In this document: piece after piece, positions 22,674-34,400 of the stretch
Layout: each line of letters opens with the position of its first letter
Numbering within the stretch: the first letter of the stretch is position 1
Assembly: GCA_023512835.1 (NCBI GenBank)
Contig: CM042090.1
Location: forward strand, 20,434,356 to 20,498,355
Length of the DNA: 64,000 nucleotides
From: Taxillus chinensis
Lineage: Eukaryota; Streptophyta; Magnoliopsida; Santalales; Loranthaceae
Direction: 5' to 3'
Made by a program: the position numbers and the translations under genes
Notes under the pieces: model-generated
What the model was told of the DNA's origin: nothing
Databases searched by the model: none
What the model saw: the letters and a program-made list of their open reading frames with translations, nothing else

Positions 22674-25600
22674 GAATTTAACCCTCCTGGTGTTTTGCTT
22701 TGCTTGCAGACGTGCAGTGCGAATGATTTCATGATGTTATTTGCTCCATCTTGATTAAGTCGAGTTTTTTTAAATTATTATATATCAACATTATAAATAC
22801 ACATATGTTTAAATGTTTAATAGTAATTATAATAATACCGCTATTGTTATATACCAAATCTATTTTTATATATAAAATAAAACTTAAAACATTTTCAACA
22901 TATATTTATTTTTAAATTATTATTATTATTTATTATTTATTATCACCTAATTTCATTCAAACTTACTTATATTAAAGTATGATTCTTGAATAACGGTTCA
23001 AATTAAATTTTTATGTTATAAAAATTTAGTTATTTAAATTATGTAATCGATTGGACATTTAATTTCACATAAATAAATTCAAAGTTAGTTATACATAATA
23101 AATTATTAGTATTCGTTCAAAATCAATACCTAATCTTATAAAAAAAGATTTTCTACTTGTTTTAGTTAGTTTTAAATTTTAGATTTAATAAAAAATAAAG
23201 TTTTTTATTTATACATTTATTAGGATGTATGACATAATCCTTGATGTTAAAATGTTTGAAAATACCTTTTTATATTTTTAACCTTGCTAAAATGTTATGA
23301 GATAGAAATAAAATAAAAACAATCATCACCATTTTTTTGGTTAACGTAATTATAATTCAATATTATTTGTCCAATCCCTCGTAGACCTATTTTAAATTAT
23401 TAAGTTTTTTTATAAAATTTTGCATACTTCACTTATGTATGCAAAAATTTTCTCTATATCTATCAACGTTAACACTATCAGTATCTTGTGTGAATGTTTA
23501 ATAATTAATATTCACATTTCCATTATTTCATTTCAATATCTTATATATGCATCTTTACTGTGAATGTGTTCGTCTTTATATAAGCAAAACTAGAGTAGTT
23601 GGATCTCAAGTAGCCATTATGATAGGTCGTTAACTAACGTGAATTGATGCTTCTATTACGATTTGTTTTTTTGTAACGGTTGACAATTCACAAGTGATGA
23701 TGAATAGTTGCAGATCTTCAAGATATATCCCAAACGATGCCTTAAGGTAATTAAAACTATTATTTCATACCGTGCTAATTTATTGGAAACGTTATTTATA
23801 TTATAATTTAGTTACGTTGGCATCCCTAAGTTTTAATTATTGTATTTTCTTATCGATAATGTGTTTGTTGATTTAAAACATTTTATACATGAATGGAATA
23901 GTATTTTAGATGTAAGTAGGGCAATAAATTATTATTTTTTAATAAAAATTTAAAATACTATTTATATACTATTAATTAAATTAAAAACATTAATAACTAA
24001 AAAAGATATAACATATTATATCAAAACAAGAAATATAAAATAACCATTTTTGATGTATCATAGTGCATGTTTTTCAAAGAAAAAAAATTGATGTGTTATT
24101 ACTAAAATAATCAATACGCATGAAATGAACGAATAATTTATTTTTCATTCCTTAAAAGCATGGAGTTTAGAAAAATATATTTAAGCTTTATTTTGATGAT
24201 ATTTATACCTAAAATGCTCGAATAGTAAGTACAAAAATAATGAGGGGTAAAGGTGGAGCATGCATGGAAGTCTGCGTAGAGAGAGGGTTGATAATTGGGA
24301 TTAAGCCTGAGAAATGGTGCCAAATTGGAGAGCCGCACGCGAAACATTAGGTTGTCGCCACCAGTGTCACGACCCGAGCAGTGGACGTTTAACGCCCCAC
24401 AATGACTATTTAACGCCGCGACTTTGAAGAAGAATTTGGCCATCCTTACACAAACTGGTTTTAACCGGAGCCGCTTCCCATTGGAAGTGGAAGTACAAAA
24501 ACCATTAAAGGCTAAACTTAGCGGACCGTGGATAGAGAAGCTAAGTGCAATTGATCGAGAAGCGCATGAAACCTGACCCCGTGACATCAGTGAACAAGTA
24601 GCATAAAAACATTTTTTTAAAACATATCATAATAAAAAGCCTCACCTGGCCGGCCAAAGAAGGGCCATGACCTGATTTTGCACGTAAAAAAATAAATATT
24701 TTCAGTCCATAATAACTCGGTCTCTAATTTTGCACGTAACCAACCAAATAATAAAATTATTCATAGTGATTAATTAAGTATGATTTTTTGTTTATCAAAT
24801 TGAGTTGAGTTTAATCCAACAATCTTTTCTAATTTGATAATGTCAAAATCATTATTAATCAAACTTTATGTAAATAAATAAAAAACACAAAACACATGCA
24901 TTGACAGAGATAACTTTCATTCTATATTTGTATATAGAGGGAAATACAATATAGTGACACAAACAAAATAATAACACATACCTAGTCACATTTGAATGAT
25001 TGAAGGTGCCTTTCGATTGGTCCGTTATATAAAAAATAATATTTTAGTGATTGCAGTTTTTATTTTAGCTCATTATTAGTTTTGAACACGATAGATCGAG
25101 TATGATTATTAAGTTATCACTACATCAACATTATATGGTGAAAAAAAATATAAAGTTACCATCATATATATTAAAGGCATGATTGGTTGCTTATGAGGTC
25201 TATGGGTCAAGATAATATGATTCAATAATTGATACATAGTATTAATGTATGACAAGTTCTACTTGTTTTATGTTTTTTTATTATCACACCAAGGGACATT
25301 ATTTTTTTTTTATTTAGACAAAGAAATGAGACCAAAAGTCCCATTGTGTCAAAGTTTTCAAAAAAAAAAAAAAAGATTTTAATATACTAGTATGTCATGA
25401 AAAGAAAAAAACTTGACATTATTGATTTCAACAAAGGTAATTAAAGTATAATCATCAATTACTTAGCCCTCATAGTTACCGAGTCTTTATCAATTATAAA
25501 ATAAAATAGTTTTGTATTTTATTTATAGAAAATTAGTTTTTATATTTTATTGCGTTTCATTTAAATAAAAAAAAGAGGAAGAAAAGATTAGATAAGATAA

Positions 25601-25722
25601 GTCTAATTGTCTAAAGGGGAAACATTTTTTTTCCTTTGAGGTTTTAATTTGTTTATTCAAATAAAATAACAAGAAAAGAAGAGAAAAAGAGGGAGGAGAT
25701 TACACTATCACCATACCATAAT
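22674..25722. other. Intergenic region upstream of the F-box gene
   Basis: It contains the promoter side of the minus-strand F-box gene. The rest is AT-rich with no supported gene. A GC-richer patch at 24240-24600 contains GTGTCACGACCCGAGCAGT, reminiscent of some gypsy LTRs, but no partner copy or protein domain supports that. Confidence 0.5.
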
Positions 25723-25727
25723 CACAT

Positions 25728-25940
25728 TGTTAAAGGAAACGAGCTTAATATAGCATGTAGATAATATCAAATATTGCCTAATATAAGATGTAGATAATAT
25801 CAAATATTGTCTAATATAGCATGTAGATAATATCAAATATTGTAAATAATGACTTTCCTTATTTGAGAATCCTTAGCACTTATATGAATGGCGTAGCCTC
25901 CATTTTATTTCAATAAGAATTTAATATCAATTCTTTTACA
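25728..25940 (+). repeat. 5' LTR of the copia element
   Basis: It holds three tandem ~34-bp units of the form AATATARNATGTAGATAATA followed by TCAAATATTGYCT, and ends TATCAATTCTTTTACA. Confidence 0.92.
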
Positions 25941-25951
25941 TGGTATCGAGC
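25941..25951 (+). other. Copia primer binding site
   Basis: TGGTATCGAGC directly follows the 5' LTR and matches the initiator methionine tRNA 3' end (usual form TGGTATCAGAGC) with one base missing. Confidence 0.8.
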
Positions 25952-26355
25952 ATCGATCTGGCAATATCCCAAACTCGTTCTATCTTAGCTCGCATCCACG
26001 GCAGACAAGCAAACCATTGGAACAGTTTCCAAAGTCCAAAGGGACAATCCCAATCATCAGCTATATCTCCATTACTCGGACCAACCCGGGCTATCCTTAT
26101 GCCGCAGCCCTTGGTCGAAGATAACCAAGACATGGAAACAATCCATGACTATGGCCTTAACGGTCAAAAACAAAATCGGTCTCATCGATGGTTCGATCAC
26201 GTAGCCCACCGCAACGAATCCCAATGAATGGCGACAATGGAATCGCCGCAACAATCTAGTACAAACGTGGCGCTAGGATCGATGTCCAAAGACATGCCAG
26301 CGTGATACACCGTAAGACCGCAGCAGATGGATAATTACAAGAGAGATTTTCCCAT

Positions 26356-26830
26356 GTGAATGTTGTCCAACTATTCAATATTGAAAACGCAATACATGAG
26401 TGTGTGCAAGGAACTATGTCTGTGGGCTCTTACTTCACAAAATTGAAGGGACTATGGGATGAACGTGATGCTTTGTGCCGTCCGCCCCACTTGTGGACAA
26501 CTGCGTACTTGGACACGCAGAAAACCATGAAGTTCCTCATGGGCCTTAATGACTCCTACGCTGGCGTTCGCAGCAATACTCTACTCCAAGATCCATTACC
26601 CACGGTGAACAAGGCATATTCTTTAGTCTTGCGGCATGAGAAGCAATCGAAGGAAGTAGAAAATCTTACACCCGCGGCTCATACCCCGGACATTCTGTCC
26701 GGTGACTCGAATCACAAGAGTGAATCCAGATGCACCAAGTGCAACAAGCCCAATCACACCCAAATATTGTCGCGCCCACTTAAAATGCACATTTTGGGTA
26801 AGGGTCACAGTTAATAAACCCAAAAAAAAA
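26356..26830 (+). pseudogene. Copia gag remnant (UBN2-type) with zinc knuckle
   Basis: The frame contains SVGSYFTKLKGLWDERDAL and KFLMGLNDSYAGVRSNTLL, the usual copia gag landmarks, then CTKCNKPNHT. The rest of the CCHC knuckle (PKYCRAHLKC) lies in another frame, so the knuckle is cut by a frameshift at about 26760. Confidence 0.85.
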
Positions 26831-27029
26831 AAATCCAAAACCAGATGCGGTGATTTCCAAAGGGAATCAGGGAAGGAAGGAGATGCCCTTCCCATTCACC
26901 TCCGACGTGTGCAAGCAAATCTTAAGCGAAAAACAAAAAAAGGTCCTCCTTCCCTAACCTAATTCCAAATACCCATGAACTGTCCTGGGAAGGCATTTTC
27001 CCTCAACTCTAATGGAAAACGTCTTCTTG

Positions 27030-27290
27030 GATTTTAGACAGTGGTCGCACCGACCACATGGTCTTTCGACCCCATTTATTCACCACTTCAAGACCAATCA
27101 CTAACCGCATCGTCCACTTGCCCAATGGGACCGTGACACATGTGACCCACATTGGCACCGTTGCTTTGTCCAAAGAACTTGGTTCTTGACAATGTTTTAT
27201 GTGTCCCATACTTCAACTTAAACCGCTTTATTAGCAAATTAACCCAATCGCCATGCCTTGTCATATTTCTCAATCATTTTTGTATCATAC
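27030..27290 (+). pseudogene. Copia aspartic protease remnant
   Basis: ILDSGRTDHMV at about 27030-27062 matches the copia protease motif DSGAxxHM, with Arg where Ala/Ser is usual. Sequence resembling LPNGTVTHVTHIGTVAL follows in frame. Downstream the reading frame is lost. Confidence 0.75.
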
Positions 27291-27439
27291 AGACCTACGT
27301 TCTGGGATGATGATTGGGACGGAAGTGAACGAGACGGTCCCTACCACCTTGATCAAGGGAAGATAGAACCCGCAATCAAGCACACGCCAACAATTCACCC
27401 TTTGGCACCAACGACTTGGTCACCCTTCCCCAGAGTCCT

Positions 27440-28175
27440 ACCATTATTCCCTTTGTCCATGTTACAGCATCCCTCTCATGCTATTAATAAGTGTGTTATT
27501 TGCCCTTTGGCTAAACAAACAAGGCTTCCTTTTCCCTCTAGTTCAATTCGTACTCATTCTAGTTTTGATTTAATTCATATTGACATATGGGGTGGTTATA
27601 AAGTTCCTTCACTTTCCGGTGCCAAATATTTCCTTACCATTGTCGATGACTACACCAGGTGTACTTGGATTTATCTTATGCACCATAAACCGATGCTAGA
27701 CCCTTCGGTTAATTTCATCAATATGGTTGTCACTCAATTTGATTCCCATATCAAAATTATTCGTAGTGACAATGGCCCTGAATTTCATCTTGGGAGTTTT
27801 TATGCCGATAAAGGTATCCCTCCATCAAACTAGCCGCGTTAACACCCTCAAACAAAATGGGGTTCGAACGAAAACATCGACATCCGTTAAATATGGCTCG
27901 TGCCTTACTTATCCAATCGCCTACCACCTCGTTTGGGGTGATGCTATTCTCACCTCTGCTTACCTCATCAATCGGACACCCACTCCTCTTCTCAATGGGC
28001 AGACCCCTTATGAAAAATTATTTCACACACCCCCTAGTTATTCCCACTTGCGTGTTTTTGGTTGCCCTTTTACTTCCACCCCCGCACCACATCGTTCCAA
28101 ATTTGCTCCTCGTGCCTCTCGCAGCATTTTTCTTGGCTATCCCTATGGTCAAAAAGGTTATCGCGTTTGATCTTT
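27440..28175 (+). pseudogene. Copia integrase remnant
   Basis: CVICPLAKQTRLPF is the end of the HHCC zinc finger. HIDIWGGYKVPSLSGAKYFL supplies the first catalytic Asp, and IIRSDNGPEF the second. After a frameshift near 27830 the ERKHRH segment with the catalytic Glu is in another frame. AYLINRTPTPLLNGQTPYE and LRVFGC then FLGYPYGQKGYRV complete the C-terminal part. Confidence 0.88.
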
Positions 28176-28760
28176 GCCAACAAAAAGGTGCTCATTTCTC
28201 GTGATGTTTTTTTTTTGAGACTATTTTCCCTTTCCTCAAAAGCCTCTCTCCGTTCCCACCCCACTCCACCATCCCGTGCCTCCTTCTTTCTTTCAACATT
28301 GCGCCCATGCCTCTGTTCCTTTACCCCCTTCTCCGTTGGGTCACCGTCGCTCCCCATCCCCGATGTCGCCCCTCATGTCGACCCTCCACCTACCGATTGC
28401 TTCCCCGTCTCCTCCCCGGGTCCCCACCGCCCTCCCCGATCCCGCCTCTTGGCCGTCCCTACCACGATCGCCTTACCGTCCCCGCTCCACCGAGCCGTTC
28501 CCACCGTCCCTCTGCGCCGCAGATGGTCGCTCCACCCGCTCCTCGCCTCGTTGGATGACTTTGTCGAGACCCGTTTACCTTCACGCCCGTCCCAACGTCA
28601 TCCACAACTTTGGTCGCCGCACAGTACGGCTCACCCTCTCTCTCACTCCTTATCTTATACGCCTTTCTCCCTCTCACCAATCCTATCTTGCTCACCTTCA
28701 CATTCTCCCCGAGCCTACGGGTTCACTCTGCCGTGCGCCTCCCACAATGGCGTCGGACTG
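28176..28760 (+). other. Pro/Ser-rich integrase-RT spacer of the copia element
   Basis: This CCNCC-rich tract is open in several frames because of composition. In copia elements such a low-complexity linker separates integrase and reverse transcriptase. I call no separate gene here. Confidence 0.6.
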
Positions 28761-29320
28761 AGATCGATGCGTGCAGTGCTAACGGCACTTGGAGCTTGGT
28801 GTCCTTGCCCCCTCACAAACGGGCAATTGGTTGCAAGTGGGTGTATAAGGTGAAATTAAAGGCCGATGGAACGTTAGAACGCTACAAAGCCTGCGAACAG
28901 GCCGCGGACGACAAAAAGAAATCGACGGCGTCGACTACAAGGAGACCTTTGCCCCGTTGCTAAAATGGTGACCGTCCGTGTTCTCCTTAGCGTGGCCTCT
29001 CTCTGGTGGTCATCCGCATCGCTTGATGTCAACAACGCCTTTCGAATGGCGATCTTGATGAAGAGGGATTCATGTCCTTGCCTCCTGGTTTGGACGAAGG
29101 GGAGACTCGGTATGCCGTTTGCACAAGTCGTTATATGGTTTAAAGCAAGCATCTAGACAATGGTTTATAAAATTGTCCATGGCTCTCAAACTTGCTGGTT
29201 TTCATCACCCCGATCCGATTATCGTTATTCGTCCGACATCACAAGCAATCACCAAAAAACTTCTACCATTGCTTATATATGTTGACGATGTTATAATGGC
29301 AGAAATAATTTGGCCGATAT
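28760..29320 (+). pseudogene. Copia reverse transcriptase remnant
   Basis: Landmarks in order: GTWSLVSLPPHKRAIGCKWV then [31 protein letters not shown], and the active-site [10 protein letters not shown] at about 29270-29300. At least three frames are needed to follow them. Confidence 0.88.
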
Positions 29321-30065
29321 GAAAACACTAAAGTATTGTTGGCCAACCGTTTCAAACTCAAGGATTTGGGACAAGCTTGAAGTATTTCCTTGGCATCAAG
29401 TTGCCCGATCACGACAGGGAATCGGCTTATCACAACGTAAGTATGCTTTGGACATTTTGGATGATGCTGGTTTCTTAGTGTCAAACCCTCTCGGTTCCCC
29501 ATGGAACGAACTTATCACTTACACAATTTAGTGGGAAATTATTACATGATGCTCCCGGATATAGAAGACTTATTGGCCGGTCGATTTATTTGACCATAAC
29601 TAGCCCGACTTGACTTACGCTGTACACATCTTGAGTCGCTTTATGGATAAGCCACGACAACCCCATTTAGAAGCTCATAAGTGCTAAAATACCTTAAGCA
29701 AACTCCAGGCCAAGGTATTCTATTACCATCTACAGATCACCCCCATGGGCATCTTTCGTGTGATTGGGCACGCGTAAGGACACAAGGAGATCGGCCACAG
29801 ATATTGTGTTTTACTTGGCCATGGACCAGCTTTCTTGGAAAACTAAGAAACAAACCACCGTATCACGCAAAAGCTTAGACGTATCGTGCCATGCCCGCGA
29901 AATCACATGGTCAAGAACATTTTGAAGGATTTGGGAGTAGATCATACACTGGCCGATCACATTGTTTTGTGACAATCAAGGCCCATACACATAAAGCATC
30001 AAATCCCGTGTTTCATGAAAGAACGAAGACACAGCGCTTGTCATCTTGTTCGCGAGAAAATCAGA
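29320..30065 (+). pseudogene. Copia RT C-terminal part and RNase H remnant
   Basis: Pieces include ISQRKYALDILDDAGF-like sequence near 29430, LKYLKQTPGQGILLP at about 29684, and SCDWA at about 29758, which corresponds to the RNase H start (DADWA). They are interrupted by stops and frame changes. Confidence 0.7.
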
Positions 30066-30188
30066 AGGAATGATTCAGACATCTCATATTCAAATGAACA
30101 TCAACCAATTGATTTGTTCACTAAACCATTGAGCTCGACACAATTTGAAATGCCCTTAGCAAGTTGGGTGTTATCAATATACACTCCA

Positions 30189-30200
30189 ACTTGAGGGGAG
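30189..30200 (+). other. Copia polypurine tract
   Basis: ACTTGAGGGGAG immediately precedes the 3' LTR and matches the classic copia PPT (CTTGAGGGGGAG). It primes plus-strand synthesis. Confidence 0.85.
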
Positions 30201-30417
30201 TGTTAAAGGAAACTGAGCTTAATATAAAGATGTAGATAATATCAAATATTGTCTAATATAAGATGTAGATAATATCAAATATTGTCTAATATAGCATGTA
30301 GATAATATCAAATATTGTAGATAATGACTTTCCTTATTTGAGGAATCCTTAGACTTATATGTAATGGCGTAGCCTCCCATTTTATTTCAATAAGAATTTA
30401 ATATCAATTCTTTTACA
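30201..30417 (+). repeat. 3' LTR of the copia element
   Basis: It is near identical to the 5' LTR with a few small indels. It has the same three internal ~34-bp units. Confidence 0.92.
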
Positions 30418-30422
30418 CACAT

Positions 30423-31467
30423 ATATAAGTGAGAAATGGAGAATATATAATAATTTCAAGAAAATTATGTTCCTCTAAAGTAAGAGTCTATTTGGTACGT
30501 GTAGATTTATGTAATTTATTGGAGTTCATGTTAGAATATAATTTAAAAAATATTTTTTATCTGATAAAACAGAAAATTTGTTTTAAAAAGAGCATATTTC
30601 ATTTTTTTCAAATACTTGGTGGGCTCAAGAAAAAAAAAAAGGATTTTTCATAGGATTATGTTTAGTTTTTAAAATATAAAATATTTAAAAATAGTTTTAA
30701 AAAATAAGTAATAAATTTATCATTTTAAAAGTAATTTTAAATTTATATTATCATTAAATTAACATGGACACATGTTTTTTAAAAACGATACTAAAACACA
30801 CGGTGTCCGTTGTTAACTTTAATATGTTTTTAGATTTAAAATGTTATTTTATATCATGTAAACCTTTTATATATTAGTTTTATAAATATTATAAATATTT
30901 ATTTTTCGCTACTTTTGCTCTTTTTTTAATCTTAATTTGGTATGAGTCTTCTTATATGCAAGCGCGCAAGAGTAAGCACAGGTCAAATCCATATAAATTC
31001 AACCTGTACAAAATTTATATTTGATAGACATAATTTGTCTTTCTGTGAAGTTTTGTGATGAGAGTTGGAATTATTTATATGAAATAATACTAGTAATAAA
31101 TTATACTCTTTGAATTTAGTTAAATTTAAATTACTAATATTTAAACTTTAATAAAATTTGAGACAAATAAGCTTTTGAAAAATATTAAATTTATAGATAA
31201 ATTTATTAAAATATCTAGAAGGTTACACGGAAAAAGAAAAGCTTTTGAAAATATTTTCCTAATTTATCTGCTTTTGGAAAATAAGCTTTTTTGGAAAATA
31301 AGCAAAACCCCTTCTGACTCTCTTCTCTTCGTCACTCGGTGGCGGCAAAAAGCCAAAAAACCCCCAAACTCCCACTCATTCCGGAAGCAATATAGTGTGT
31401 AAGATCAGATTATCTCTGGTGTCCGTTTCCGGCAGCTCTAGACCACATCGATCGATCGATCTAACAT
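30423..31467. promoter_or_regulatory. Upstream and 5' untranslated region of the PNPOx-like gene
   Basis: An AT-rich stretch turns GC-richer from about 31300. GGAAAATAAGCTTTT-type repeats occur at 31250-31300 and an ATCGATCGATCGAT run lies just before the ATG at 31468. No exact TATA box or start site is assigned. Confidence 0.4.
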
Positions 31468-34400
31468 ATGGAAGCTCTGTCAAGTCCTGTGTTTGTCTCT
31501 AGGTTTTCTGGAACGTCGTCATCCCAAGCTTATGCTTCCATCAAACCATCAGGACCAGATAGATGGACTGGAATCGGAATTGGATCTCTCATGACGAACA
31601 ACGAAAATCATTGTCTTCTTCCTCTTCATACAAAACATCGTCGTCGGCTGTTTCTTGCTCTCGCTGCTGCTCAAGACATCTCAGGTCAAGGTAAAGGCCA
31701 AGAAGATAAAAATGGCTTCCATGCAGCTGCTTCATCCGAAGATATTATTAGCGTGCCTTCTTCTTTGTCTCCGGTGGGTACTGACAGCAGCTCTCTCCTT
31801 TTTGTTTTTTGTTTTCCTGTAATTTCCCGATTTGATTTGTCCTCTGCTCGGCTGATGAAAAGTTATAAATAAATAAATAAATAAATACGCGCTAAACAAA
31901 ACAAGGAAGCCTCATGAAAGTAGAAAGCCCTGGACCATGTTAGCTGTGCCAGTTAGGTGTTACGCAATTGGGGAAACATAATGAGGAAATATAAACGACA
32001 AAGGATAAATCTATGCCCTCACTATATGTCTATATCCATGGATAAAAAGAGAGCAGGTTCCACCATGAGCATGAGATAGTGAAGAATTACACCAACATCT
32101 ATTGCTGGAAAGGCCTCATTTGTTCTCGAGAACCATTCTCTTAATCCAGCTGCGTGATGGCCTAGCAAAGAGGACTAGACTTCTAAACAGAGCAAAACTG
32201 TTTGGAGATAGCAGTGGATGATGGAGCCAAATGTGTGTGTGTGTAACGGTATAAATCATGCCCTTTTAATAGACTAACTTTGCATTTTGCGACGCCATTA
32301 CTTAACTATTCAGATTGCCTTTAGAGACATGATAGTCTTAAGAAATCATTTATTTTTGGATGGGCACTTGTATTTTTTCTGTAATATGGACAGTTTTTTT
32401 CCCCCACCCATGTAATGGTCTAATAATGGATATAGAAATTAACTACTTTGGGCTATGTCCCTGCTTGCCTATTGAAGAATAATCCAGTTCATAATCAAGG
32501 CAGTGAAAAAAGCCCTACAGAAGTATTAAAGAAGGAGATGCCTGCTATAGTTTCAAATGGAAGTGGAATGGGGGGGTGGGACAAGGGCAGGGCTCTTTAG
32601 AACTCCAATATCTGGTGGAGTACAGAGTGCTACTTCTGCCCACGGTTTACCTCGACCAGCCTTAGCTGTGCGCAATCTGATGGAGCAGGTAAAAATGATG
32701 TCAGATTAATTTACCCTTATCTCAATCACTGGCAGATTTGTGTTAATGAAGCATAAATTCTCTTGACAGGACTGGTCAGTGATTTATATTTATTATTCAT
32801 AGTTAAGACATGTTTGCATGCATTCTTACATCATTGACATGCACCCAATAAAATAGTAAACTTTTAAAATTCTGAATTGTGTTTTGTGCCTTTGATAATT
32901 GAAGGCTAGGTTTGCTCATCTCTGCACCGTCATGTCTCAGATGCACCACCGGCGAGAAGGATATCCTTTTGGTTCTCTTGTAGATTTTGCACCAGATCCT
33001 GTAGGACGTAAGTAATTTACTCTCTTGTTTTTGGGTTTCCCATATGGTTCTATTGTGTAAGTTCACTAAGTTGGTGTCTTTTAGTCCTTTCAGAGATGCT
33101 TGTATTAGAGTCTCACATTGAAGAAGTTACCAACCAAATAGATTTTAATATAGATTTAAGGATAGTCTCTCCTATAACTAATTGATTTTAGGATGTTGAC
33201 CCTTGAATTCTAACATGATAATAGTATTAGAACAGATTATTTTTTTCACTCACGATGTCGAATCTGTGAAGAGTGTGTTCTCAATGTTTTACCTTACTTA
33301 CGATTTCTGTCCGTATGTATTATTCACGTTATCACGTGAGTGAGATATATTAGAGTTTCACATTGAAGAAGTTATCAACCCAATATATCCTAATATAGAT
33401 TTAAGGATAGTTTCTCCTATAGCCAATTGATTTTAGATGTTGACTTTTGGATTCAAACAGTTTGGTTGTACGTTTGAGTGTCTTTTGACCACTCACCTTG
33501 GAATATGAAGTTAGATTGCTCAAGACTTTCAATCAAACCTCATAAGATAAAATTGTCCTTAACGGTATTAATTTTTTCCCAAAGCACAACTTTCTCTCTT
33601 TTGCTCATCCTCTCTCTTCTCTCTCATTCCGATTCAATATTCAGCATCCAATAGCATGAATTAGCACTCTAGAATCCACTTTGAACCTCAGCACTTATCA
33701 CTTACTATAAGCAAATTGCTCCTGAGTTGAGAGAACATGAAGTTCAAGTCTCTATTTATACTAGTTTATGCTTGAATGAAAAAGGCCATTTTGAAACTAA
33801 AAAATTAATTGAGCCTTTTTTTCCCTCAACAAGATCAACTCCTAAAGATGCAAAAGGGTGGAAAATGGGTTATTATTTTTTGTGATGTTGTCTAATTTTT
33901 ATGGATGTCTTTGTGATGAAAATACTACTCTTGCCTTAGCTAGGCTGAGTAGAACTGGTGCAATTTCAAGCTCACTCGCATGTTTTGGATCAAATCAATT
34001 TTTTTTATAAGTAAGAAATTTTATTAAAATAAAAAAGAACGCACACAAGAAATATGCGCAAGATCAAATCAGAATTAAATACCCACTTTCCTATTTTTGT
34101 TAGTTTTGTATTTGAATTAGTTTCCTGTTTCCACTAGTTTCCTATTTTGATTACTAAATCCTGTTTTCAGTTTGGTTTTCTATTTCTTAAAGAGTTTCCG
34201 GTAGCTTATCATTTATTATTTCGTAGTTGGCTATAATCAGACCTTGCATAATTGAAATTAGATTTAAGTTATGAATAAAGCTTGAGATTAAATTTAAGGT
34301 TTCAACTTGCTCCTCTTTATCCTTTCGCTGGTTCTTCTCCTTCTCCCTTCTATCTTAATTTCTTCTTCTCTTCTATTCTAAATCCATTTCTTTTATTCTA

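Larger units (their letters stand above)
25728..30417 (+). mobile_element. Ty1/copia LTR retrotransposon, complete in structure, coding region decayed
   Basis: The element is 4690 bp, has LTRs of 213 and 217 bp that start TGTTAAAGG and end TTTTACA, and is flanked by the 5-bp target duplication CACAT (25723-25727 and 30418-30422). Internal order is PBS, gag with zinc knuckle, protease, integrase, reverse transcriptase, RNase H, PPT. Integrase before reverse transcriptase defines the copia superfamily. Stops and frame changes break every domain, so it cannot make its own proteins. It lies between the divergent F-box and PNPOx-like genes. Confidence 0.93.

Noticed and set aside
24138..24587. 149-codon minus-strand frame and a gypsy-LTR-like GTCACGACCC patch
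   Set aside because: No protein family recognised, low-complexity AT-rich second half, and no second LTR copy or target duplication.
28062..28853. Long Pro/Ser/Arg-rich open frames on both strands
   Set aside because: The tract is C-rich and stop-poor by composition and sits exactly where copia elements have an integrase-RT linker; no domain is seen.
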